DNA of 31,455 nucleotides from Stentor coeruleus (Eukaryota; Ciliophora; Heterotrichea; Heterotrichida; Stentoridae). A program made the translations under genes and the position numbers. The stretch covers positions 1-31,455 of the forward strand of contig MPUH01000861.1 of NCBI GenBank assembly GCA_001970955.1, in the 5' to 3' direction. A model generated the notes under the pieces. That model worked only from the letters and a program-made list of their open reading frames with translations. It was not told the DNA's origin and ran no database searches. Shown piece by piece: positions 18,226 through 27,718 of this stretch (position 1 is its first letter; every line of letters begins with the position of its first letter).

Positions 18226-21200
18226 ATGTCTGAATGGTTAAATAATTATTCAACTAACTCATACATCGACTCAAAAGACACTACAAAAAACTGGTGTGTC
18301 TGTACAATTCTCAGCATCGACCACAATTCTAAAAACCTAAAAATCCGATACGAAGGTTGGAGTACAAAATTTGACAGGACTTTATCTTTTACTTCCTCAT
18401 TAATAGCCCCATTTAGAAAGTACAGCATATTATACACAGGTCAAAAAGACTTAGCAATACGTGATTGGATGTTTTCAAAATCAGAGCTTTATGAAGTTAA
18501 AAACATAATGAAATCATTACCAAAAAGCCCATTTGCCTTGACACAATTTCTAAGAGGTAGGTTTTTTATTTTGATTGATTGTTTATTAGTAGCGGATTAT
18601 ACAGTTTTAGATGATTTAAAAGATGTTGTCGATTTTTTAAAGGATGTTTTAGATTTTATAAGGGATTGGATAAGGGATAGTCAGATTTGTATAAGAGATT
18701 ATTATGAGAATTTGAATAATGATGAAGGGTTTCTGTATAACTGGAACTATGCATATTATGGAGCATGGCCTGAAGTGATTTTTACGTTAAAAAGACTGTT
18801 TGGTTTAGACCCTAGGACTGCAAAACAGCTTGTGACATGGAAAATTGTCCCAGAGGAATATGGGTTTATGATAAATACTAATAATTTACCTACGACAATT
18901 TGGTTTTTTGTTAATTATTTCGCTAATATTGGGGGTTTTGAAAGGATTTTAGATACTTTGAAGTGTGATAATAAAAATTTTTATAGAATTTCTAATGAGG
19001 TTATGAACTTTTGTAAAACTCCTTTGAAACTTATCAGCTCTTTACCAGTTTTTTATATAAAAGAATATTTTTGTAAGGAATTTTATATATCATGGGCTAA
19101 GGAATTCAAGAATCTTGTCATAAAACGCATTGAAAATATTGATAGTCAAGAGCTTAAAAATTTGGAAAATAAAATTATCAGGCAATTACTAGATAATCTT
19201 AAAAATATGATAGAAGATGAAGAGAAATTAGATATTTTTGAACTAGAATTTGCGTTAAAACAAATTAAATCGCCGTATATAGAAAAGAAAATAAAAGGTG
19301 TTTCCAAAATCACTGACACAATTGAAAATATCCTTAAAAGCAATATCATTAATAAAAATATTGACCCTGAATTTCTTTGCCAATGGATTATAAAGAACAA
19401 TGTTATTGAAGTTATTATGGAAAACCCTAATGAAGAAATTATAAAAAAGTTGGTTAGTATATTTTCTTTCTTGATAAGTAGAAAATGCACTATAAATGAT
19501 TATATGATTTTATTATGGGAAGGAATTAAATATCCAACTTTAGAACAGGCTATTTATAGAGTTATTTTACAAATTACAAACTTAATGTCTTATGATATAA
19601 AAGTCAAGCTTTATCAAAAAGCTATAGAAAGGAATCTTAATGATATAAATGAAGAGTATATAAGATTTCTATGCGATTTTTCTATAAAAGCAATCGACAA
19701 TCAGAATAACGAGTTTTATGCTTTAGATTATTTTTTTGATCTTTGTATTACTAATACATCAAAACACTTACACAAAAATCTTATAGACTCTTTTATCAGC
19801 ATTCTCAAAAACACATCATCAACCGAAAAGCTATATTTTTTCACAAGAAAATGCTTTGATAATTTCTATACAAACACAAACACCTGTCAAACAATTTGCG
19901 TATATTTAAAAATCATAAACGAAGTCTTAAAAAATCCAACAACTAACAAAGTGTTTAATCAACTTTTCAACCTAGAAACACAAAATCTTAATGAATATTN
20001 CATTCTCAAAAACACATCATCAACCGAAAAGCTATACTTTTTCACAAGAAAATGCTTTGATAATTTCTATACAAACACAAGCACCTGTCAAACAATTTGC
20101 GTATATTTAAAAATCATAAACGAAGTCTTAAAAAACCCAACAACTAACAAAGTGTTTAATCAACTTTTCAACCTAGAAACACAAAATCTTAATGAATATT
20201 TTCTAAAAACCTGTTCCGGAATCTTATCAGGGATCGAAAAAGGATCTTTTTCACCAACAAAAAATGCTAAAATATGTATAAAAATGTGGAAGTTTATAAT
20301 AAAAAGTAGCCCTTCCACTATAAAAATCGACGAAATCAGATTTCTCTGGGACTTAACATATGCAAACCCTATCTTAAAAGTTCATCAAAAATTCATGAAA
20401 GCCTTGTTAAAAATGGTCCGAAGTATTTTTTCCTCAGATTTAAACGGGGAAATTTTCCAAAGCCTATTCCTACGCAATAAACTTCTACTAGAAAACATAG
20501 ACAAAAAATCTTTTAAATTATTTATCGAACTATTCTTCCAAGTAAATCATCATAGGAAATACTTAGAAATAAAACTAAACAGTTTTTACTCCAGAAACAG
20601 CATCCTCCTTATCGGCTTAAACTCCCTGTTTATTATTTTTTTCTCATCAACCAACTCAAAAATCATCCAAAAATCCTCAACCCTTCTCGTTAAAACTATA
20701 ACAAAACTTCACAATCATCTTCTAAACAAAAAAATTGAAATCTGGGACGACTTCTTATCAATCCTTAAAAACCAAATTTCCACAAATTCTAATGATAAAA
20801 TACTCAAATCTTTAAATTTACTATATGATTTTATAGACATTAATATCAAAGATAACAATAATATCTCAAATTCTAAAATAAAATTCAAACAATTACATGA
20901 ACAGGATTATAATATTATACATGTTTATGATAAATCAAGTATAAAAAATATTAGGAAAAAAATTGCTGATTTTTATTGTTGTGAAATAGAATATGTGAGT
21001 TTTAAAAGTGATGATGTTGTATATAATTATTTAGATGATGATGGGATTTTAAGTATTGTAAAAATACCTTGGAATTTTATTGTAGAAATTGGGAAACAGG
21101 ATAAGTTGGAGATGTTGTCACCGTATAGGTTTTTAGGTAGATGTGAAAAATTTATGGAGTTTTTACTAGATAAAATGAAGGAATTTAATTTGGAGAATGG

Positions 21201-24200
21201 ATTTTTGGCTTGGAAAATTTTTGCGAGATGTGCGAATTTAAAAACAGTTAAGGAGTTGGTTTTGAAGTTTGGTAAACCTTTTAAGGATGTTTTTAGTTAT
21301 AAATGTTTGTATATGTTGATGTATAATGTGCAGATTGTTGAAGAAGGGATAAAAGATTGTGATTGGATGAAAATATTTGTGGAAAAAGGTGGAAGAGAAA
21401 CCTTAGTCCAAATTTTTATACAATATAAAGTTGAAGGGTTTTATTGTGATGAGTTAGTTGTAGAGTTTTATGATAAGGTTCTAAATATATTAAGCGAAAC
21501 AAGTAAAGAGGGGAAACTTCTGCCTTGGGAAACTGTAAACAAAATGCTAGATTGCCTTGTTCATGCAGGGAAAACTTTATCTTCAATATCAGATTCATAT
21601 AAAATAGTCAAAAGTGTTCAAAATATTATAGGCAGTTTTATAAATCAAAACCCAGAGAATTATTTTGAAATACTAAAAAAATATCCAATTATTGAACTTT
21701 TAAGAGTTTCTTTAATAAAATGTTCATGCAAATATTTTAGTTATGATATGTTGAATTTTTTCCTAGAACAATCAAATGCGATTAATGATATAAATATTAT
21801 ATTTTTTGATGGTTTACTATTGATATTTGATGAAGTAGCTAATAATTATTGTAATGAGTATTACTGGAGATTACTGAGTTCTTTTATAAAAAAAATAAAT
21901 GTGACAGATAATTTGAATGAGAAGTATTTAAGTTTTATTGATGTTTTGAGGAATCATCCAGCAGAAAATACCTTTACAGAACCTGATTTGATGCTTGTTG
22001 GTATACTTGAAGTCCTTAATGCTGCAATTAGCAAACTAGAAATTGTTTCCATCGAGACAATTGACTTGATTCTTCAAACCTGTCTTTTTAGTATCCCTTC
22101 AGAATCTTATAAATCTTCTCCTAAATGCAAAAGTTATCAAGCCCGTAAAAGTGCTTTTAGTATCCTTAAAACTATATGTCATACATGTGAAACATCCTTA
22201 ACTTATATATTAAACTACCTCTCATCCCATTATAAAAACCCAACTCTAAGATCAAGTAAACTTTCTCATTGGTCTCTCAGCCTGAACCAGCCTATAAAAT
22301 CAACTCACACAATTATAAAAAACCAAAACTCAATAAGCCATCTAATTTGCACGATTTATCAACTATTTACAATTGAACCCTTCCAAGATTTTATACTAAA
22401 ACTCCCAACCAACTCTGACAACACTCAAAACCTTGACCTTTTATCCCAACTCCAGTATTTATTTACTATACTAAAAACCAGTGATAAACATCACACAAGC
22501 GCTAAAGGTATAATAAAATCTTTTAATAACTGGCAAAAAGGGTTTATAAACCTAAGTGACATAACAGACGCAGATGAATTTTTAGTTACTTTTATGGACC
22601 AACTAGATTGTTTAATCCAACCTTTATCTAATAAAAATATAATAAAAGATCATTTTACAGGGTTTTTGGTAACAGAAATCCAAGGTAAAGATCAATGCGA
22701 CCACATAAGCGAAAATATCGAACCATTTATAACCTTATCTTTGCCAATAAAAAACATAAAAAATCTTTATGAGAGTTTAGAAGTACTAACTCAAAAAGAG
22801 ATCTTAGATGGTCCTGATGCTTATCAATGTGATCGTTGTGGTATCAAGACTCCAGCTTTACGTCGAGTGAGTATAAAATATTTACCAAACATACTTTTTA
22901 TAACCCTTCAAAGATTTGAGTATAATTGCGATATGATGAAAAAAATCAAACTTTTTGACTACTGCGACTTCCCATTAGATCTTGATATGACAAATTTTAC
23001 ACAAGAGACTATTAATCTTAACGACCAATACAATGAAATTTGCAGTACAAAAAATCCTAATGATTATTACAAATATAGCCTTAAGGGGGTTATTATTCAT
23101 TCAGGTACAGTAGATAGTGGGTATTATTATTCTTTAATAAAAGATCATGGAATATGGTATGAGTTTAATGATAAAACAGTTATAACTTTAAGCTATGATG
23201 AAGTTTATAATACACTTAGTGATTGGGATCAAAAAAAAATATCAGATGTCTCAAGAAGGTCAAGCATATCTACATCTTCAACTTTTATAAAGCCTAAAGT
23301 TAGAAATGCTTATATCCTTGTTTATGAAAGGTCATGTTTATATACATATAATAAAGATCAAGAAACTATAAACCCTTGGGACTGTATTATTATAGACAAA
23401 GATAAAAATTTCATAAACATTTTGTGTAAAAATAACAAATCCTGGTATAAAAAACTTATTTTCAGCCCTGAGTATTTTGATTTCACACTTTTGCTACTTA
23501 TCGAAAAATCTTTAGGAATCTCCAAATTCGGTATATGCATTTTTCTTACTATAATTATCAGATCTGATGATTATAATCGTATCGCATCTTGTATTATGAG
23601 TATAAAAGAACATTTACATAAAAATACAACTTTAAGTATTTGGCTTTTAAATATTTTTTCATATGAAGAAATTATCAGAGAATTTTTTATGGACTGCCCT
23701 GTTGTAGAGAAAAGAAGACTTGTTGTTGGTTTAGTTACAACTGCTTTTAATAAAATACCATCAGAAAATCAAGAAAGTTTTTTTAAGAGTTTGTTAGGGT
23801 TTTTACCTTTAGCTAAACCTCAAGAGTCGTTTAATTTTACCCAATATTTCGAGTTGATTTTCAGATGTTTAAAAGTTTATAATGAACTTATACTGATATT
23901 TGATGTTCATCTAAGATTTCTTGAGTATATAAATGATCAAGATATTCAAGTTGATAAACCTGTATTAGATGAAAATAATATATTGGATTATGAGTTTTGT
24001 ATAGAAAATAAACAAAAGTCAGNAAAAGTTTATAATGAACTTATACTGATATTTGATGTTCATCTAAGATTTCTTGAGTATATAAATGATCAAGATATTC
24101 AAGTTGATAAGCCTGTATTAGATGAAAATAATATATTGGATTATGAGTTTTGTATAGAAAATAAACAAAAGTCAGATTTGTTAGTACATGAAAATGGTAA

Positions 24201-25026
24201 TAAATACACGTATTTTACTATGAGTTTATGTTTATGCTGTCAAATCTATGAAGTTTATGAAATTGAAGTTTTTTTGACAGAAAAAATTATGAATTTACTG
24301 TTAAGAGATGCTGAAAACAAAATTAGTGGCCGGGCTGTAGGAAAATTTTATGCTAAAATATGCGCAGATAACAAGGATTTTACTATAAAATATGGGAGTT
24401 TTATATTAAACTGTTTAGAAAGAGCCCCTTTTGACTTACAAAAAGTGTATATCCGCCCTTTATTTTGGCTTTTACAACATCTGGATAAGTTTTATTCAGG
24501 AAAAATAAACTTTTTGCTTTCTGGATATTATAAACTTCTCAAACTTAAGTCCATGTTTTTCCTTGAACTAAAATCTTACTTGCATTTCCTTTACAAACTT
24601 GTCGTGATTTTACCAAAAGTTAAAGATTGGGTTAAGAAAAATTCGAAAAAATTAAGGAAAATAAAAAAACACTTAGAATCGCTAAAAATCGATTTTCAGT
24701 TTTTGTCTGATGAATTGGAAACAATAAAAAAATGTTTGGATTTTATAGAGAAAATCGAAGATGTAGTGAAAAAAAAGAATAAAAAAGTTGAGAATTTTGA
24801 GGATAGTGATAATGATGGGATTGAAGGGCAAGGTAAAACTGGTAATGAGGTTTATTTTTATAGTAGTGAACATGGTGGGTGGATAAGATGCTTAGTTTTG
24901 ATAAATATAGGGGAGTTGATATGTGTTAAAAATGAAAATGAGAAATTGATTAAATGGGTTGATTCGAATAGTGAGGATTTGAAAAGGGTTGTAGGTAAAG
25001 GGAGGGAGGTAAAAGTGAAATTTTAA
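18226..25026 (+). CDS. Giant USP9X/USP34-like ubiquitin protease homologue, apparently inactive
   Basis: The protein reads as 2266 aa, about 2148 after removing two assembly duplications. Residues 22-73 look like a Tudor/chromo-barrel domain (RYEGWSTKFD, then PFRKYS and YTGQ). A very long helical, armadillo-like region follows, then a ubiquitin-like segment (about 894-955) and a USP catalytic domain (about 1355-1700). A second barrel-like segment (GGWIRC, then IKWVD) closes the protein. Conserved USP features are DADEFL, one zinc Cys pair (YQCDRCG), LPNILFITLQRFEYN and WYEFND. The Cys-box position is Ser1371 in NQNSISHLICTIYQLF, and the catalytic His of SGHYY is Tyr1633. The layout is that of fat-facets-type deubiquitinases, but activity should be lost. 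It may bind ubiquitin as a scaffold. Confidence 0.85.
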   Translation: MSEWLNNYSTNSYIDSKDTTKNWCVCTILSIDHNSKNLKIRYEGWSTKFDRTLSFTSSLIAPFRKYSILYTGQKDLAIRDWMFSKSELYEVKNIMKSLPKSPFALTQFLRGRFFILIDCLLVADYTVLDDLKDVVDFLKDVLDFIRDWIRDSQICIRDYYENLNNDEGFLYNWNYAYYGAWPEVIFTLKRLFGLDPRTAKQLVTWKIVPEEYGFMINTNNLPTTIWFFVNYFANIGGFERILDTLKCDNKNFYRISNEVMNFCKTPLKLISSLPVFYIKEYFCKEFYISWAKEFKNLVIKRIENIDSQELKNLENKIIRQLLDNLKNMIEDEEKLDIFELEFALKQIKSPYIEKKIKGVSKITDTIENILKSNIINKNIDPEFLCQWIIKNNVIEVIMENPNEEIIKKLVSIFSFLISRKCTINDYMILLWEGIKYPTLEQAIYRVILQITNLMSYDIKVKLYQKAIERNLNDINEEYIRFLCDFSIKAIDNQNNEFYALDYFFDLCITNTSKHLHKNLIDSFISILKNTSSTEKLYFFTRKCFDNFYTNTNTCQTICVYLKIINEVLKNPTTNKVFNQLFNLETQNLNEYXILKNTSSTEKLYFFTRKCFDNFYTNTSTCQTICVYLKIINEVLKNPTTNKVFNQLFNLETQNLNEYFLKTCSGILSGIEKGSFSPTKNAKICIKMWKFIIKSSPSTIKIDEIRFLWDLTYANPILKVHQKFMKALLKMVRSIFSSDLNGEIFQSLFLRNKLLLENIDKKSFKLFIELFFQVNHHRKYLEIKLNSFYSRNSILLIGLNSLFIIFFSSTNSKIIQKSSTLLVKTITKLHNHLLNKKIEIWDDFLSILKNQISTNSNDKILKSLNLLYDFIDINIKDNNNISNSKIKFKQLHEQDYNIIHVYDKSSIKNIRKKIADFYCCEIEYVSFKSDDVVYNYLDDDGILSIVKIPWNFIVEIGKQDKLEMLSPYRFLGRCEKFMEFLLDKMKEFNLENGFLAWKIFARCANLKTVKELVLKFGKPFKDVFSYKCLYMLMYNVQIVEEGIKDCDWMKIFVEKGGRETLVQIFIQYKVEGFYCDELVVEFYDKVLNILSETSKEGKLLPWETVNKMLDCLVHAGKTLSSISDSYKIVKSVQNIIGSFINQNPENYFEILKKYPIIELLRVSLIKCSCKYFSYDMLNFFLEQSNAINDINIIFFDGLLLIFDEVANNYCNEYYWRLLSSFIKKINVTDNLNEKYLSFIDVLRNHPAENTFTEPDLMLVGILEVLNAAISKLEIVSIETIDLILQTCLFSIPSESYKSSPKCKSYQARKSAFSILKTICHTCETSLTYILNYLSSHYKNPTLRSSKLSHWSLSLNQPIKSTHTIIKNQNSISHLICTIYQLFTIEPFQDFILKLPTNSDNTQNLDLLSQLQYLFTILKTSDKHHTSAKGIIKSFNNWQKGFINLSDITDADEFLVTFMDQLDCLIQPLSNKNIIKDHFTGFLVTEIQGKDQCDHISENIEPFITLSLPIKNIKNLYESLEVLTQKEILDGPDAYQCDRCGIKTPALRRVSIKYLPNILFITLQRFEYNCDMMKKIKLFDYCDFPLDLDMTNFTQETINLNDQYNEICSTKNPNDYYKYSLKGVIIHSGTVDSGYYYSLIKDHGIWYEFNDKTVITLSYDEVYNTLSDWDQKKISDVSRRSSISTSSTFIKPKVRNAYILVYERSCLYTYNKDQETINPWDCIIIDKDKNFINILCKNNKSWYKKLIFSPEYFDFTLLLLIEKSLGISKFGICIFLTIIIRSDDYNRIASCIMSIKEHLHKNTTLSIWLLNIFSYEEIIREFFMDCPVVEKRRLVVGLVTTAFNKIPSENQESFFKSLLGFLPLAKPQESFNFTQYFELIFRCLKVYNELILIFDVHLRFLEYINDQDIQVDKPVLDENNILDYEFCIENKQKSXKVYNELILIFDVHLRFLEYINDQDIQVDKPVLDENNILDYEFCIENKQKSDLLVHENGNKYTYFTMSLCLCCQIYEVYEIEVFLTEKIMNLLLRDAENKISGRAVGKFYAKICADNKDFTIKYGSFILNCLERAPFDLQKVYIRPLFWLLQHLDKFYSGKINFLLSGYYKLLKLKSMFFLELKSYLHFLYKLVVILPKVKDWVKKNSKKLRKIKKHLESLKIDFQFLSDELETIKKCLDFIEKIEDVVKKKNKKVENFEDSDNDGIEGQGKTGNEVYFYSSEHGGWIRCLVLINIGELICVKNENEKLIKWVDSNSEDLKRVVGKGREVKVKF
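19800..20200. repeat. 200-nt direct duplication around an N (assembly artefact)
   Basis: 19800-19999 and 20001-20200 are direct copies separated by one N, differing at about three bases. The unit plus N is 201 nt, so the USP frame continues and 67 residues are repeated. It is best explained by two overlapping contig ends, perhaps different alleles, joined without merging. Confidence 0.9.
23871..24175. repeat. 152-nt direct duplication around an N (assembly artefact)
   Basis: 23871-24022 and 24024-24175 are direct copies separated by one N, with a single visible A/G difference. The unit plus N is 153 nt, adding 51 repeated residues in frame to the USP protein. The explanation is the same as for 19800-20200. 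Confidence 0.9.
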
Positions 25027-26761
25027 GTAATTTTATAAGATAAGAAATAGTATAGGTGGAGGGTTTAGATTTTTTAATAGTTAAGATGATTTAGTGTAGA
25101 TTTTTATGATACTTTATTGTATTTACATATATTAAACAAAAACACGCTAATTCCTATGAATTGGCTTTTACCTATAAAAAATGTATGATTTTGATTGTTC
25201 TATCATTTTCCTTTTTTCTCATTTATGTAAAATTCCTTTCAACCATTTTTATTAAAAAATAGCCATTTGTTATTCAAAAGATATATTTTTCGCTTTCTAT
25301 TTCTTTTTTGTATCCTTTAGAAATGAAAATATTGAAATCTTGTAGTGAAATTAGTGTTTTTTCTTGGATCCTAAAAGTTTAAAATCATCAACATTTTTAC
25401 TTTTGTGGAAGACATTAAACCAGATTAATTTTTCAGAACTTAAAATACTGAAGGTTTAATAAAATTTACCAAAATGCCTGATCTTTAAGTATTTTATAGA
25501 AAAGGATCATGCTTTAATTTGAATATTGATATTTTTATTTTAAAAAAAAAACTTAAGATGTTGTTAATAATATAAAGAGATAGAATTAGTTTGATATTCT
25601 TATGAAATAAGTTTTATTTATGTAAAATACAATTTTTGTTTGAAGATCAAGTTTCTAAAAGTAGAAAAATGAAATAGTTAAATTATTTTAATAAATAAAA
25701 GAACACTTTAGAATAATATTATGGAATATAATGCAAATAATAAATATAATTAAGTGATTCAAATGTTGGAGTGATAATCTATAGTAATTTAATATTAAAA
25801 ATATCAACATTTCTGCTTAGTTTCTGCTAAAAAATTAACTTAAAGCATATAATAAAGTTTTGAAATTAATAGGATTTTTATGTAGTTATTTTATCTCATA
25901 AAGCAAATGTTTTAAGTAATAAAGTTTTTTCAATGATATTATTAGAAATAATAAATTTAGTAAAAACTACTTTTTATTTATCCAAAAAATATATGCAAAA
26001 GGAGCATATTTTTTTTAAGTATTTTAAGATAAGTTTTATTAATATTTCATGATAATCATGATTTTAAGTTAAAAATTGAGTTTTTTTGAATAATTATATA
26101 TATATAAATTGCTTGTTTCAAAGATTTCTTATTTGTTTTCAGAATCTTATGCCAAAATAAACTAAATCATTCTTATTAAATTTTCCATACAGCTCTTAGT
26201 ATATATATTTAAAGGTTAACCTTGTATGATATCTTATCAATATTTTCTTTTAACCCTTGAGGATTTCTTTTAATATCAAACTATTCGGATGTTATAATTT
26301 CTTATTTACAGTATAGCAGGATATTATTTCTATAAGATAGCATTCAAAACTACAGTCTATCACAACTTTAAACCTTACATTTCCCTTTTTTCCATCTTCT
26401 CTGTTTTTTTTTATATAGTTTATGATTGCGAAAATGTATTTTTTGTAATTTAATAAATTTAATTTTTTGGTGTATTTGTCATGTTTTTATACAAGCATAA
26501 CATTCAGTGTTTTATTTTTCCTTTATGCTCTTTTATAACTTTTTCTTCTATTCCCAATATTCTTGTTTACATTTAATCTTGACTTGCTAAGAATTTCCAT
26601 CATTATAATCAAAAGCATAAAATATATCATATTATAATACAATCCTATAAAAAACTAAAATCATACAAAACTCTATAGCAAAAATATTCCAAATATCAAC
26701 ATCACAATTACATTATGAAAAAACCATAAAAAAAAATTAACACCTAATCTACAATATCAAA
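25027..26761. other. Long tail-to-tail intergenic region
   Basis: About 1.7 kb between the convergent USP gene and the intron-containing gene, with no supported coding or RNA gene. The first ~60 nt are G-rich and the last ~150 nt C-rich and G-poor. It contains an odd palindrome at 26047-26061 (TCATGAT-A-ATCATGA) and a small hairpin at 25991-26009. Both could be chance. Confidence 0.5.
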
Positions 26762-27337
26762 TTACTCAATCAACTTATATAATTTCTTAGGTAATTCACG
26801 TCTAGACATCCATTTCCCCCTTACATCCTTAAGAAACATATGTAAAGCTCGTTTTTTATTATGTACAAATCTGTTAACTGGTTTCAAATACAACGTATCC
26901 GGCTTAATATTAATATCTCTCATCGTATTTAAAACTTTATCAAGAGCTCTCTGTTCCAATATTGCTTTTATTTTCCTTCTTTCATCCTCTCTAACACTTA
27001 AATTCATACACCTTAGAATTTTCTGACTTTTATCAGTCCTTTATATGAATTACATCAACTCTTTTCTTACTTTTTCATATACTCCTAAAGGACTTGAACT
27101 TTGAATGTTTAGTTTTCTTTCTGTAGATTTTGTGTTGATTTTTGGAAGTATATGTAAAGAAGTTGGCTTTTGGGTTATTTTCAACCCTGGAGATGGAGTT
27201 TGATTTACCTTATGGATTGGCCATATTTCTTTTAGTTCTCGAGGGGTTAGACGGTATTTGATAGGAGTACTTGCTTTTGTTTTTAGGTCTGGCAAGACTA
27301 GTAAAAAATTTCCTAAAGAACCAAGATTACAGTTCAT
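26762..27337 (-). CDS. Unknown basic protein with one 15-nt intron
   Basis: This gene has two exons: 27337-27054 and 27038-26762. Exon 1 alone runs into TAA, and exon 2 alone would begin at an internal Met. Removing GTAATTCATATAAAG (27053-27039) joins them in frame across KELM-TDKSQK and gives one 186-aa protein ending in TAA. The product is basic and has no signal peptide or membrane segment. The N-terminal half is Pro/Thr-rich with STPIKYRLTPRELKEIWP and repeated SP/TP steps. The C-terminal half is helical and rich in Arg/Lys (EDERRKIKAILEQR, then MFLKDVRGKWMSRRELPKK). I do not recognise a family. Low-complexity N-terminus plus basic helices would fit a cytoskeletal or nucleic-acid-associated protein, but this is only a guess. 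Confidence 0.7.
27039..27053 (-). other. 15-nt spliceosomal intron
   Basis: Read on the - strand it is GTAATTCATATAAAG, with GT and AG ends. It contains the in-frame TAA that would otherwise end exon 1, and because it starts after the second base of a codon its removal restores one continuous frame. Heterotrich ciliates such as Stentor are known for introns of 15-16 nt, so length and ends fit. Confidence 0.8.
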
Positions 27338-27718
27338 TTATATAATAATAGTTTGAAGTATTGAGAAATTAGAGAATAGGTTTATTTGAAGATTGTATAA
27401 AGTTTCAGATGATTAAAAGGATGAAAATTATTATATAGATTTAGTGATTATGTAAGAGAATGATTATGAAATATCCGTTAAGATTAAAATTAAGAAGTCT
27501 GTGTTTAAAACTCCAAAATTTTATAAAAGTTTAGATTATATATCGAATTAAAAAATCTTCATCAAGTCAATATGGGTGTTAAAAAACTCTTACGTATATT
27601 GTGTGATATCAAACAACCAAAAAACCTATAAAAACGCCCAACTCCACAATCTTTTTCTCACAACACCTAAACTACTTATAATTCTACATCCTCACTTAAA
27701 AACCATATCTTATTTATC
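27338..27718. other. Intergenic region, G-rich to C-rich switch
   Basis: This is 381 nt between two - strand genes. It is G-enriched next to the intron-containing gene and C-rich next to DDI1 (27661-27720 has 17 C and no G). No gene is seen. Confidence 0.6.

Noticed and set aside
19800..20200. A genuine 67-residue internal repeat in the USP protein
   Set aside because: An N separates exact-length copies, and the same pattern occurs twice more in the window, once outside the USP gene.
22348..22350. Cys1375 as the catalytic Cys of the USP
   Set aside because: Counting back from the conserved QLF, the catalytic position is Ser1371. Using Cys1375 would need a four-residue deletion in the active-site helix, and the catalytic His is missing anyway.
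27050..27337. A separate 95-aa gene followed by an 81-aa gene
   Set aside because: One 15-nt GT...AG intron joins them in frame, and the second frame has no upstream space for its own promoter (42 nt).
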